6,291 nt of DNA. Source: Actinomycetota bacterium (GTDB taxonomy: Bacteria; Actinomycetota; Thermoleophilia; Gaiellales; Gaiellaceae). Positions 1-5,830 of this stretch are shown here, one piece after another. The notes beneath the pieces are model-generated. The model had not been told where the DNA came from and did no database searches. It worked only from the letters and a program-made list of their open reading frames with translations. Each line of letters opens with the position of its first letter. Positions within the stretch are counted from its first letter, which is position 1. The stretch lies in the NCBI GenBank assembly GCA_013812265.1, contig JACCTQ010000257.1:1-6291 (forward strand), written 5' to 3'. The position numbers and the translations under genes were made by a program.

Positions 1-114
1 CCGCTCCCCGTCGTCGATCGCGTAGGACGACACGTTCTCGCTCCACGGCTCGGTCGGCCGCCACTGCGGGTGCGGTGCCTCCCAGTGCCACAGGCCCCGA
101 CGCAACTCGCGCAC
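1..114 (-). CDS. Probable MBL-fold metallohydrolase, N-terminal 38 codons only
   Basis: The first 38 codons are present and the gene leaves the window on the left. The N-terminus VRELRRGLWHWEAPHPQW, followed by a PW..NVSSYAIDDGER pattern, resembles the first beta strands of a group of actinobacterial metallo-beta-lactamase-fold hydrolases (start R-E-pattern, GLWxWxAPHP, then a VxSYxxDDGE strand). The zinc-binding HxHxDH motif would come later and is not visible, so activity and substrate cannot be stated. The start is GTG at 114-112: an in-frame TAA at 126-124 bars any earlier start, and the only other candidate is TTG at codon 4. There is no Shine-Dalgarno within range. TAACAT at 126-121 sits six bases ahead of the GTG, the arrangement expected of a leaderless transcript. 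Confidence 0.65.
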   Translation of the reverse strand, partial: MRELRRGLWHWEAPHPQWRPTEPWSENVSSYAIDDGER

Positions 115-120
115 GGCACG

Positions 121-126
121 ATGTTA
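121..126 (-). promoter_or_regulatory. Possible -10 box for a leaderless MBL-hydrolase transcript
   Basis: TAACAT on the minus strand fits the loose actinobacterial -10 pattern TANNNT. It ends six bases before the GTG start at 114, which would place the transcription start at the GTG itself. No -35 match was seen at 17 bp. The call rests on spacing and on the absence of a ribosome-binding site. Confidence 0.25.
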
Positions 127-191
127 CTGAACGCCGCGCGCTCCCGATGCACGCGACCGTCGACGCACGTGTCGGATGCCCGCTGGCACGG

Positions 192-449
192 TCAAGCGAC
201 GGAGCAGCTACCTGCGCCACGTGCGGGAATGTTCCCCGAGCGGTGCGCCCAGGACGGTCGAAGCGCCTTCGCCAGATCGCCGATCTCCCAGATCTCCAGC
301 TTCCGGCCGGTCTCGCCGATCTCCGTCGCAACGGTCTCCAGCGACTCGAGTGCCACACGTAGCTCTTGTTCGCGCGCGCGGCGTCCGCGGCCGCTCCGCT
401 CGAAGCCGAGCTCGGCGAGCACCTCCTCGATCGCAGGGCGGCGCGGCAT
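192..449 (-). CDS. Small hypothetical protein (85 aa) downstream of ssrA
   Basis: I do not recognise this gene. The frame opens with ATG at 449, 49 bases after the tmRNA 3' end. Codons 1-66 have G or C at about five of six third positions and a charged, helix-forming composition: AIEEVLAELGFER, then a long amphipathic stretch from about residue 25 to 62 ending in LEIWEIGDLAKALRPSW. That supports real coding over chance opening. The last 19 codons (from AHRSGNIP) have a weaker third-position bias and low complexity, so the C-terminus may be degenerate or the gene truncated. The ribosome site is poor: GGAGGG (472-467) lies 17 bases from the ATG, too far for normal use, with no better start between. 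No signal peptide, membrane segment or metal motif is seen. It may instead be a remnant. Overlapping plus-strand frames look like its shadows. Confidence 0.45.
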   Translation of the reverse strand: MPRRPAIEEVLAELGFERSGRGRRAREQELRVALESLETVATEIGETGRKLEIWEIGDLAKALRPSWAHRSGNIPARGAGSCSVA

Positions 450-498
450 GACGACGTCGATCGATTCCCTCCGAAAAGAACGCGATTTGCAGGGATGA

Positions 499-865
499 TG
501 GAGGCGGCGGGAATCGAACCCGCGTCCGCGGACGCACCGGACAGAACGTCTACAAGCTTAGGCTGCCCTTCGTTTTCGCCCGCCGGCCGGTGGACAGCCG
601 ACCAACCGCCGGGCTAGCCATCCTTCGGTGTCGCGCCGCAGGCGATTGGCTCTCCCTTGGCGCCGAGCCCGTTGGTTGACGCCGCTCCCCGGGTCACGGG
701 CCCGACCCGGAGCGACGCGCTGTACCTAGTCTCTAGAGATTAGGCAGCGAGTGCGAGTTCACGATCCGCACTTACGTTGTTTCCCGGTTGATTAACGAGG
801 CCGACCGGGGACCTCGGCTTGCAGCTCTGCCGGAGAACCGACCACGTCGAAACCAGGTCGCCCCC
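499..865 (-). ncRNA. ssrA: Transfer-messenger RNA (tmRNA)
   Basis: tmRNA acts as alanyl-tRNA and as mRNA to rescue stalled ribosomes and add a degradation tag. The 5' end reads GGGGGCGACCTGGTTTCGAC, matching the family 5' consensus. The 3' end has a T-arm GCGGG-TTCGATT-CCCGC (526-510) and acceptor strand CGCCTCC. Acceptor GGGGGCG (865-859) pairs over all seven positions with CGCCTCC, with a G·U at the third pair. This is the G3·U70 identity element read by alanyl-tRNA synthetase. The discriminator is A at 499. The next genomic bases are TCA, so CCA is not encoded and must be added after transcription. The mature RNA without CCA is 367 nt, normal for a one-piece tmRNA. The tag reading frame lies at 769-740. 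A strong GC hairpin (714-683, arms CGCTCC-GGGTC / GACCC-GGAGCG with a GG bulge) follows it and belongs to the helix/pseudoknot region. I did not resolve the individual pseudoknots. Confidence 0.97.
740..769 (-). other. tmRNA tag-peptide reading frame (ADRELALAA, stop TAA)
   Basis: The frame within ssrA reads GCG GAT CGT GAA CTC GCA CTC GCT GCC TAA. It encodes nine residues, ADRELALAA, to be preceded by the alanine carried on tmRNA itself. The resume codon GCG is chosen because the preceding TAAGT matches the conserved resume context TA(A/G)(C/T)-GCN of other tmRNAs. The C-terminal LALAA is the hydrophobic degron recognised by ClpXP-type proteases. The encoded tag is slightly shorter than the ten residues of E. 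coli. Confidence 0.88.
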
Positions 866-881
866 GTATGTTTGTCCGCGC

Positions 882-887
882 ATTGTA
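882..887 (-). promoter_or_regulatory. Probable -10 box of the ssrA promoter
   Basis: On the minus strand the bases read TACAAT, one mismatch from TATAAT, and lie 16 bases before the mature tmRNA 5' end. A start about seven bases downstream would give a leader of roughly ten bases, which RNase P would remove, as is known for tmRNA. No good -35 is seen at 16-18 bp; GTGACA exists only at a 21-bp spacing. This site would let ssrA be transcribed independently of the upstream operon. Confidence 0.5.
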
Positions 888-903
888 CCTGTGAATCCGA
901 GTT

Positions 904-918
904 TGCCGTGTCACGGCA
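904..918. promoter_or_regulatory. Perfect 15-nt palindrome in the ssrA -35 region, overlapping the upstream stop codon
   Basis: The sequence TGCCGTG-T-CACGGCA is a perfect inverted repeat of two 7-base arms around one central base. It spans the stop codon of the HEAT-repeat gene (913-911) and coincides with where the -35 element of the ssrA promoter should be, 17 bp from TACAAT. The one-base centre and the lack of a following T run make it a poor terminator hairpin. A dimeric regulator's operator is possible but unproven, since half of it is also coding sequence. Confidence 0.35.
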
Positions 919-2725
919 GGGTGCGAAGCGGCAGCGCCCAGACGTCTTCGAGGTACGGGTACGGCTTGCGCGGATCCACCCAGAAGTCCCCGGGCTTCCG
1001 CAGGTCCGCACCCCACACGTGATCCTTGAGCGGCAGATCGTCGCGCGCGACCGAAAGCTTCAGGACAGGTCGCACTGGCGCGCGGCTCGTCCACTCCTCC
1101 CAGAACGTGAAGCTCTCGCGTGGAAGTGCGTACACGGTCCCCTCGCGCCAGAAGTCGTCTCCGGTGGCGAGCACACCGACCGAGAGTCGGTAGTAGCGGA
1201 TGAGATCAGGCTGCTCGAGCCGGGTATCCTCCCCGCCCGCCTCGTCCAGCGCGAAGCACGTGTTGATCAATCCGAACGACCTCTTCTTGTCCACCACCGC
1301 GAAGTAGATCGGCCGGATCGGATCGGGCTCGCCGTAGACGCCGCTTACGTTCCCGTGAGGCGACGAGTCGGTCGAGGACCGGAGAGGCTTGAGAACTTCC
1401 AAGTCGGTTTTCTCGCTTCCATGCAGCAGGAGGCCGTGCTCGTCACAGAGGTAGCGGAGGAACTCGTGCTTTGGATACGGCAGGTCGTAACCGAGCTCGG
1501 TGGCCGGCCCGTCGCGGCACGCCCTTTGGTGAAGCGCCCGGAAGCGATCGAGCTTCTCGTTGGTCCATATGATCGGCACCTGCAGGTAGAAGTCCTCCAT
1601 CCTCCCGTAGTCGGAGGGCTCGGCATCCAGAGGGCGGTCCCGGCCCAGCAAGCGGGTTCGAGCTTCTTCCGCGAGTGACTCGAAGTAGCGCTCGCCGCGA
1701 AACGCCGAGAGCGCCCTTGCCGCCTCGTCCTTCGGGTCTCCGCACCACGAGAGGGCGAGGATCGCGTTCCGGCGGACATTCGCGTCAGTGTCCTCGAGTG
1801 CCGCAAGGAGCCAGCCCAGCACGCCGGCGCGATTAGCCGCCTGAGCGACAGGATGCGCCGAGTACGTCCAACGGTAGAACACCTCGGAGCGCTCGAAGCG
1901 CGGCTCGGCGGACGCCATCTCGCCGGCTATTCGCAGCGCGGAAACGCGCAACCACGGCTGACCGCTGCCGAGCATCGCGCCGAGCGCCGGGATCGTGTCG
2001 AGGTCCGGATCGCCGATGCGCGCGAGCGCGAAGGCCGCGGCGACGCGCACTCGCTGAGCCTCGTCCTCTGCGATCGTTCGCGCGCCCAGTGCGCGAATCG
2101 CAGCGGCCGACGCAAAGCCCGCGTGGCCGAGCGCGAGCGCACCGGCCCAGCGTAGGTGCGCCGTCTCGTCGGCTACGAGCCGAATGAGTGCCGAATGAAC
2201 CTCGACGTCGGCACCCGCCGTCCTCGCGAGCAGGAGAGCTGCGCGGATTCTCGGGTCGCGATCCCAGTCTGCTGTGTCGGCTGCGACGTCCCGGGCGACG
2301 AGCGCCTGCAGCTCAGCGCAAAGCTCGATCGCTGCCTCGGGCCGATCCCAGAGGAATTCGACCGCATCCTCAGCGGCCGAGCCGCCGTCGGCAAGCGATC
2401 CTCGAATTGCGGCCGCGAACGTCGAGCGCCGGCGAGAGTCGATCTCCACGAGCGCGAGCGAGGCGCCGAGTGCGCAAAGCGTGCCGGCATCCCGCGTCGC
2501 GCGTTCGAGCGCGGGAACGGCGTCCCGTCCGAGCGAGACGAGGGCACGGCGGGCGAACGACCGGCGCACGACGGGCCACGGGTGGGCGAGCGCTTCGACC
2601 AGGACGGAGACTCCGTCGTCAAGGCTCAAGTCGGCAAGGTCGAGCGCAGCGTTCAGCCGAACGGAGTCGTCCTCGCTGCCGAGGCGCTGCCGCAGTCTTG
2701 CTGCGTCGGATCCGCCTCGTGGCAC
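911..2725 (-). CDS. HEAT-repeat protein with putative ADP-ribosyltransferase-like C-terminal domain, function unknown
   Basis: I do not recognise a named gene. The 604-aa product has two parts. Residues about 15-360 are alanine- and leucine-rich helical pairs of HEAT/PBS-lyase-like type, for example SVRLNAALDLADL (21-33), VVRRSFARRALVSLG (52-66), HLRWAGALALGHAG (190-203), RVRVAAAFALARIGDP (225-240) and NVRRNAILALSWCGDP (316-331). Such arrays usually serve as protein-binding scaffolds. Residues about 370-604 form a different, aromatic-rich domain: PKHEFLRYLCDEHGLLLHGS (418-437), SGVYGEPDP (461-469), PIYFAVVDKKR (472-482) and REGTVYALPRESFTF (527-541). The order HGS, GVY, YFA, then a strand with Glu recalls the PARP/ART fold (His, Tyr, Glu), but this is motif-level inference only. 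No signal peptide or transmembrane segment is seen, so it is probably cytoplasmic. The start is GTG at 2725-2723, one base after the smpB TAG, with no earlier start in frame, which suggests translation by coupling. GC-rich third positions match the neighbours. The stop TGA lies in a palindrome 45 nt before ssrA. Confidence 0.85.
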   Translation of the reverse strand: MPRGGSDAARLRQRLGSEDDSVRLNAALDLADLSLDDGVSVLVEALAHPWPVVRRSFARRALVSLGRDAVPALERATRDAGTLCALGASLALVEIDSRRRSTFAAAIRGSLADGGSAAEDAVEFLWDRPEAAIELCAELQALVARDVAADTADWDRDPRIRAALLLARTAGADVEVHSALIRLVADETAHLRWAGALALGHAGFASAAAIRALGARTIAEDEAQRVRVAAAFALARIGDPDLDTIPALGAMLGSGQPWLRVSALRIAGEMASAEPRFERSEVFYRWTYSAHPVAQAANRAGVLGWLLAALEDTDANVRRNAILALSWCGDPKDEAARALSAFRGERYFESLAEEARTRLLGRDRPLDAEPSDYGRMEDFYLQVPIIWTNEKLDRFRALHQRACRDGPATELGYDLPYPKHEFLRYLCDEHGLLLHGSEKTDLEVLKPLRSSTDSSPHGNVSGVYGEPDPIRPIYFAVVDKKRSFGLINTCFALDEAGGEDTRLEQPDLIRYYRLSVGVLATGDDFWREGTVYALPRESFTFWEEWTSRAPVRPVLKLSVARDDLPLKDHVWGADLRKPGDFWVDPRKPYPYLEDVWALPLRTLP

Positions 2726-2726
2726 G

Positions 2727-3188
2727 CTACCGTCGTACCTTGAGGGCGCGCTCCATCTGGCGATCCGCGTCGCGCTTGGCGATGTCGCGCCGCTTGTCGC
2801 GTACCTCCTTCCCGCGCGCGAGCGCGAGCTCGACCTTTACCCGCCCGTTCTTGAAGTAGAGCTTCGTCGGGATCAGGGTCAGGCCCTTCTCCTGCACTTT
2901 CCCGATCAGCGAAGCGATCTCACGCTGCTTGAGCAAGAGCTTGCGATCCCGGTCGGGGTCATGGTTCGCCATGTTCCCCTGGTCGTAGGTCGAGATGTGC
3001 GCACCGACGAGCCACACCTCGCCGCCCCGAACATCGCCGTACGCACGGCCCAGAATCGCCCTCCCGTCGCGGAGGGATTTGACTTCGGTGCCGGTCAGCA
3101 CGAGGCCCGCTTCCAGGCGCTCGAGCAGGTGGTACTCGTGGCGCGCCCGCCGGTTGTCGGTGATGAGCTTCTCGCCGTCTCTGGCCAC
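2727..3188 (-). CDS. smpB: SmpB, tmRNA-binding protein of trans-translation
   Basis: SmpB binds the tRNA-like domain of tmRNA, delivers it to the empty A site of stalled ribosomes and mimics the missing anticodon arm with its C-terminal tail in the mRNA channel. The 153-aa product is of normal length. Hallmarks are DNRRARHEYHLLERLEAG (11-28), LTGTEVKSLRDGRA (31-44), the tmRNA-binding loop YDQGNMANHDPDRDRKLLL (68-86), and the tail RGKEVRDKRRDIAKRD (125-140), which contains the conserved DKR needed for tail function. The start is GTG at 3188-3186. An in-frame TAG (3209-3207), which is also the rnr stop, lies 18 bases upstream, and there is no earlier start in between. The Shine-Dalgarno is weak (AGGT spanning the rnr stop), so translation may depend on coupling to rnr. 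The gene that smpB serves, ssrA, lies about 1.9 kb downstream on the same strand, separated from it by the HEAT-repeat gene. Confidence 0.98.
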   Translation of the reverse strand: MARDGEKLITDNRRARHEYHLLERLEAGLVLTGTEVKSLRDGRAILGRAYGDVRGGEVWLVGAHISTYDQGNMANHDPDRDRKLLLKQREIASLIGKVQEKGLTLIPTKLYFKNGRVKVELALARGKEVRDKRRDIAKRDADRQMERALKVRR

Positions 3189-3206
3189 GACGGCGATTGT
3201 AGGTGG

Positions 3207-4931
3207 CTACCTGGAGCCGACGCGCACGGGCGAGAGCTCGACCTTGCCCGCCGGGCGGTCGATCGACTCGATCCGCACGTCGAGCGGATCTCCAAGGCGA
3301 TAGCGGCGGCCGCTCCGGCGGCCGACCAACGCCGTTGCGAGCGTATCCACCTCGAAGTAGTCACCCGCGAGGCGCCGCGCCGGCACGTACCCCTCGAAGA
3401 CCTCACCGAAGCGCACGAAGATCCCCGAGTCGATGACGCCGATGATCTCCCCTGGAAAGACAGCTTCCCAGCCCAGCTCGAACAGCTGCGACTCGAGCAA
3501 CCACGCCAGACAGATGGCATCCGCCCGGTACTCCACCTCAGCGGCGGAGCGCTCGCGCACGGACGTTTGCTCAGCCAGCTCGGGCAGGTCCTCCGGAAGC
3601 GGGTCGTCTCCCGCGCCCACCTCACGCAGCAGCGCCCGATGGCACACGAGGTCCGGGTACCTGCGGATCGGCGAGGTGAAGTGGCAATAGGCCGGGCTGG
3701 CAAGTCCGGAGTGCCCGAGGTTGCGGGGGTCGTAACGCGCCCGCTTGAGGGCACGCAGGACGAGGGACGGAAACGCCTCTCTCCCGCGTCCGGCCGTGCT
3801 CACGTAGCCCGTCACGCTCTCGGCAAGGCGGGCCGCGAGCCGCGTTGCTGCCTGCGACGTCAACTTCTCAGCCTCGGGGACCGCGGGTGTCGGCACCTCG
3901 AGGGCGACCAGCTTCGCGACCAGGTGGGCGATCGACTGGGGGTCGGGGCGCTCGTGAACCCGGTAGAGCGCCTCGCGGCGGCGGCCGGCCAGGAGACCCG
4001 CCACCGCCTCGTTGGCGAGAATCATGAACTCCTCGACCAGAGCGTGGGCATCGGGCTCCGCCTCGCGCCAGGCCCGTTCGACGCCCCCGTTCCCGTCGAA
4101 CGCGAACGAGACCTCGCCCGTCTCGATGCGCAGCGCGCCGCGTGCGAAGCGTCGCGTGCGGAGCTCACGCGCAACCCGCTCCGCCAGCCTCAGCGCCTCG
4201 AGCACGTCCGGATCGCCGCCATCCCGTCCAGCGAGCATGCCTGCCGCCTGGCCGTAGGTCAGCCGGGCCCGACTGCGTATCACCGACCGGTAGAACAAAG
4301 GCTCGCCCGGAGCAAGCCCCTCGTCGAAGGGAATCTCGACCGTCACGCAGAGCCGGTCCTGCTGGGGGCGCAGGCTGCAGAGGTCGTCCGAGAGGTCGGG
4401 TGGAAGCATCGGTGCAACCAGGCCCGGAACGTATGTCGAGAACGCCCGGCGGGCTGCGCCGAGGTCCAGTGGCGATCCCGCCTCGACGAAGTACGAGACG
4501 TCAGCGATGTGAACCCAAGCGCGCAACCCATCGCCTTCCCGCCGGACGGAGATCGCGTCGTCGAAGTCCTGGGCCGTCTCAGGATCGATCGTGAAGGTTA
4601 CGAGGTCGCGAAGATCCGATCGGCCGGCCGTCTCGATCGCAGGGGGCGAATGCGGCTCGAACGCGGTCCGGGCGCCCTCCTCGACGAGCAGCGCCTCGAG
4701 CACCGACTCGATGTCCCGCGCAGACCCGATCGTGCGCTCCAGCCGCGCTCGTCCACGGCCCTTGCGCACGACCGCCAGGTCGCCGGGGCGTGCGTCGCCG
4801 AGTCCCTTGCGATCGAGCACGAGCGGCACGCCCGGCGAAAAGAATGGCTCCCCGACGACGAGCTTCCCGCGCCGGGCGATCTCCGCGACGACCCGGTCGG
4901 CTGGATCGCTGGTGGCTTGTTTTCGGCTCAG
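3207..4931 (-). CDS. rnr: Compact RNase R / RNase II-family 3'-5' exoribonuclease (RNB domain, C-terminal S1)
   Basis: This processive 3'-5' hydrolytic exoribonuclease releases nucleoside monophosphates; RNase R is the family member that degrades tmRNA-released non-stop messages. Numbering from the preferred start (574 aa), residues about 12-60 form a short cold-shock-like segment and the RNB domain begins near 105. The catalytic acidic cluster is TIDPETAQDFDDA, with Asp116, Asp122, Asp124 and Asp125. A late RNB motif follows (HFTSPIRRYPDLVCHR, containing the conserved arginines). The final 90 residues are an S1 RNA-binding domain starting around GEIIGVIDSGIFVRFGE. Compared with E. coli RNase R (813 aa) it lacks the N-terminal helix-turn-helix, a full first cold-shock domain and the lysine-rich tail. 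The start is uncertain. No ATG, GTG or TTG precedes the conserved N-terminal segment after the ftsX region. A CTG at 4931-4929 overlaps the ftsX stop as CTGA and would give SRKQATSDPADRVVAEIARR. The next standard start is GTG at 4829, which would remove 34 conserved-looking residues. The upstream open frame to 5618 is an ftsX shadow. Confidence 0.9.
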   Translation of the reverse strand: MSRKQATSDPADRVVAEIARRGKLVVGEPFFSPGVPLVLDRKGLGDARPGDLAVVRKGRGRARLERTIGSARDIESVLEALLVEEGARTAFEPHSPPAIETAGRSDLRDLVTFTIDPETAQDFDDAISVRREGDGLRAWVHIADVSYFVEAGSPLDLGAARRAFSTYVPGLVAPMLPPDLSDDLCSLRPQQDRLCVTVEIPFDEGLAPGEPLFYRSVIRSRARLTYGQAAGMLAGRDGGDPDVLEALRLAERVARELRTRRFARGALRIETGEVSFAFDGNGGVERAWREAEPDAHALVEEFMILANEAVAGLLAGRRREALYRVHERPDPQSIAHLVAKLVALEVPTPAVPEAEKLTSQAATRLAARLAESVTGYVSTAGRGREAFPSLVLRALKRARYDPRNLGHSGLASPAYCHFTSPIRRYPDLVCHRALLREVGAGDDPLPEDLPELAEQTSVRERSAAEVEYRADAICLAWLLESQLFELGWEAVFPGEIIGVIDSGIFVRFGEVFEGYVPARRLAGDYFEVDTLATALVGRRSGRRYRLGDPLDVRIESIDRPAGKVELSPVRVGSR

Positions 4932-5830
4932 ACCCTGAGGAAACGCCTCATGGTGAGGCCGGATCCCGCGGCCCCGAGCACGAGCCCGATGCCGAGCAGG
5001 ATCAACGCATTCAGCGCGAAGGGGATCGCCGAGACGCCGTCGGCGGCATCCAGCCGGCCGAGGATCTCCGGGAGTGCAACCTCCTTGCCGACGATCAACA
5101 GCAAGATTGCGGCCAGCGAGCCGACAATCCCGCAGATCAGCCCCTCCAGCATGAACGGCCCACGGATGAACCAGTTCGACGCGCCCACGAGCTTCATCAC
5201 CTCGATCTCGCGGCGGCGCGCGAAGATCGACAGCCGGATCGTATTCGCGATGAGCAGCGTGGATGCGAAGAGCAGCATCAGGATCGCGATCGCGAAGACA
5301 GTCTCGATCACGCGGGCGACCTGAAGCACCCGGCTCGCGGTCTTCTTGGCGTAACTGGTTTTCTCCACGCCGGCCGGCAGAGGATGCAGGGCCTTGTCGA
5401 TCTCGTCCACGAGCTCGCCTCTTACAGGCTCGACCTCTTCCGACGCGGGGAGCGGGTTGGCGGGGAGCGCCTGTACCAGCTCCGGAGTCCTCTTTCGCAT
5501 GCGGTCGAGTGCCTCGTTCTTGGAGACGAAGGTGATCGACTTCACGAGCTCCGGCATGGATTCGAGCTTGGCTCGGACCGTGTTGATCTGAGCCTGACTC
5601 GCTTCCCCCTCGGGACATGCCTTCTGCTCGCTCGATTCCGTGCAGAAGAAGACCTTGACGAGCAGCTCGCCTTTTTGCTGGTCACTCCACGAGCGAGCCC
5701 AGGTCCCGAAAGCGATCAGCAGCCCGACCAGGAACATCGCGATCAGAACCGTCATCGTGGCAGCGATCGTCGTCGAGACGTTCGCGCCCACTGACCGTAG
5801 CGCCTCGGAGAGGAGAAGACGCGCTCTCAT
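4928..5830 (-). CDS. ftsX: FtsX, cell-division permease-like membrane protein
   Basis: This is the 300-aa membrane subunit of FtsEX. Its large extracellular loop binds and activates cell-wall hydrolases (RipC in mycobacteria, PcsB or CwlO elsewhere) in response to FtsE ATPase cycling. TM1 is at about residues 20-45. The extracytoplasmic domain spans about 46-172 and contains the family-typical NPLPAS segment (125-130). TM2 is at about 174-200, TM3 at about 226-248 and TM4 at about 270-292. The motif from NTIRLSIFARRREIEVMK to LVGASNWFIRGPF (196-226), linking TM2 and TM3, is diagnostic of FtsX. Start choice: ATG at 5830 overlaps the ftsE stop by four bases (ATGA), with GGAGG twelve bases upstream. 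The open frame continues further upstream, but only as a shadow of ftsE. The N-terminal cytoplasmic tail is short, as in Gram-positive FtsX. Cys63 and Cys72 lie at the beginning of the loop and could form a disulfide. Confidence 0.96.
   Translation of the reverse strand: MRARLLLSEALRSVGANVSTTIAATMTVLIAMFLVGLLIAFGTWARSWSDQQKGELLVKVFFCTESSEQKACPEGEASQAQINTVRAKLESMPELVKSITFVSKNEALDRMRKRTPELVQALPANPLPASEEVEPVRGELVDEIDKALHPLPAGVEKTSYAKKTASRVLQVARVIETVFAIAILMLLFASTLLIANTIRLSIFARRREIEVMKLVGASNWFIRGPFMLEGLICGIVGSLAAILLLIVGKEVALPEILGRLDAADGVSAIPFALNALILLGIGLVLGAAGSGLTMRRFLRV

Noticed and set aside
70..498. Plus-strand 142-codon frame left of ssrA
   Set aside because: It is Ser/Arg/Pro-rich and opposite the better-biased minus-strand small ORF and the MBL N-terminus.
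450..498. Intrinsic terminator after ssrA
   Set aside because: No GC-rich hairpin followed by a T run was found on the minus strand. The only T run (CTTTTC) lacks a stem.
1..498. Integrated element at the ssrA 3' end
   Set aside because: No integrase-like sequence and no repeat of the tmRNA 3' segment were seen within the window. The flank holds only the small ORF and an MBL-type gene.
499..540. A lone tRNA suggested by the GGTTCGATTCCCGC T-arm
   Set aside because: The T-arm and acceptor strand belong to the tRNA-like domain of tmRNA. There is no anticodon arm, and the acceptor pairs with 865-859.
909..914. GTGACA as -35 of the ssrA promoter
   Set aside because: It is 21 bp from the -10 box, outside the usual 16-18 bp, and only four of six bases match.
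788..1678. Plus-strand open frame of 296 codons over the end of the HEAT gene and the ssrA 5' part
   Set aside because: It crosses the tmRNA 5' end and runs antisense to the putative ART domain, with no recognisable motif.
2274..5324. Very long plus-strand open frame of about 1000 codons
   Set aside because: It lies antisense to the HEAT gene, smpB and rnr, all supported by family motifs or coding signal. Its translation is Arg/Ser/Ala-rich without domain motifs, as expected of an antisense frame in high-GC DNA.
4932..5618. Upstream extension of the RNase R frame
   Set aside because: The translation is low-complexity and Arg/Asp-rich and coincides fully with ftsX, whose product is unmistakable, so the extension is a shadow.
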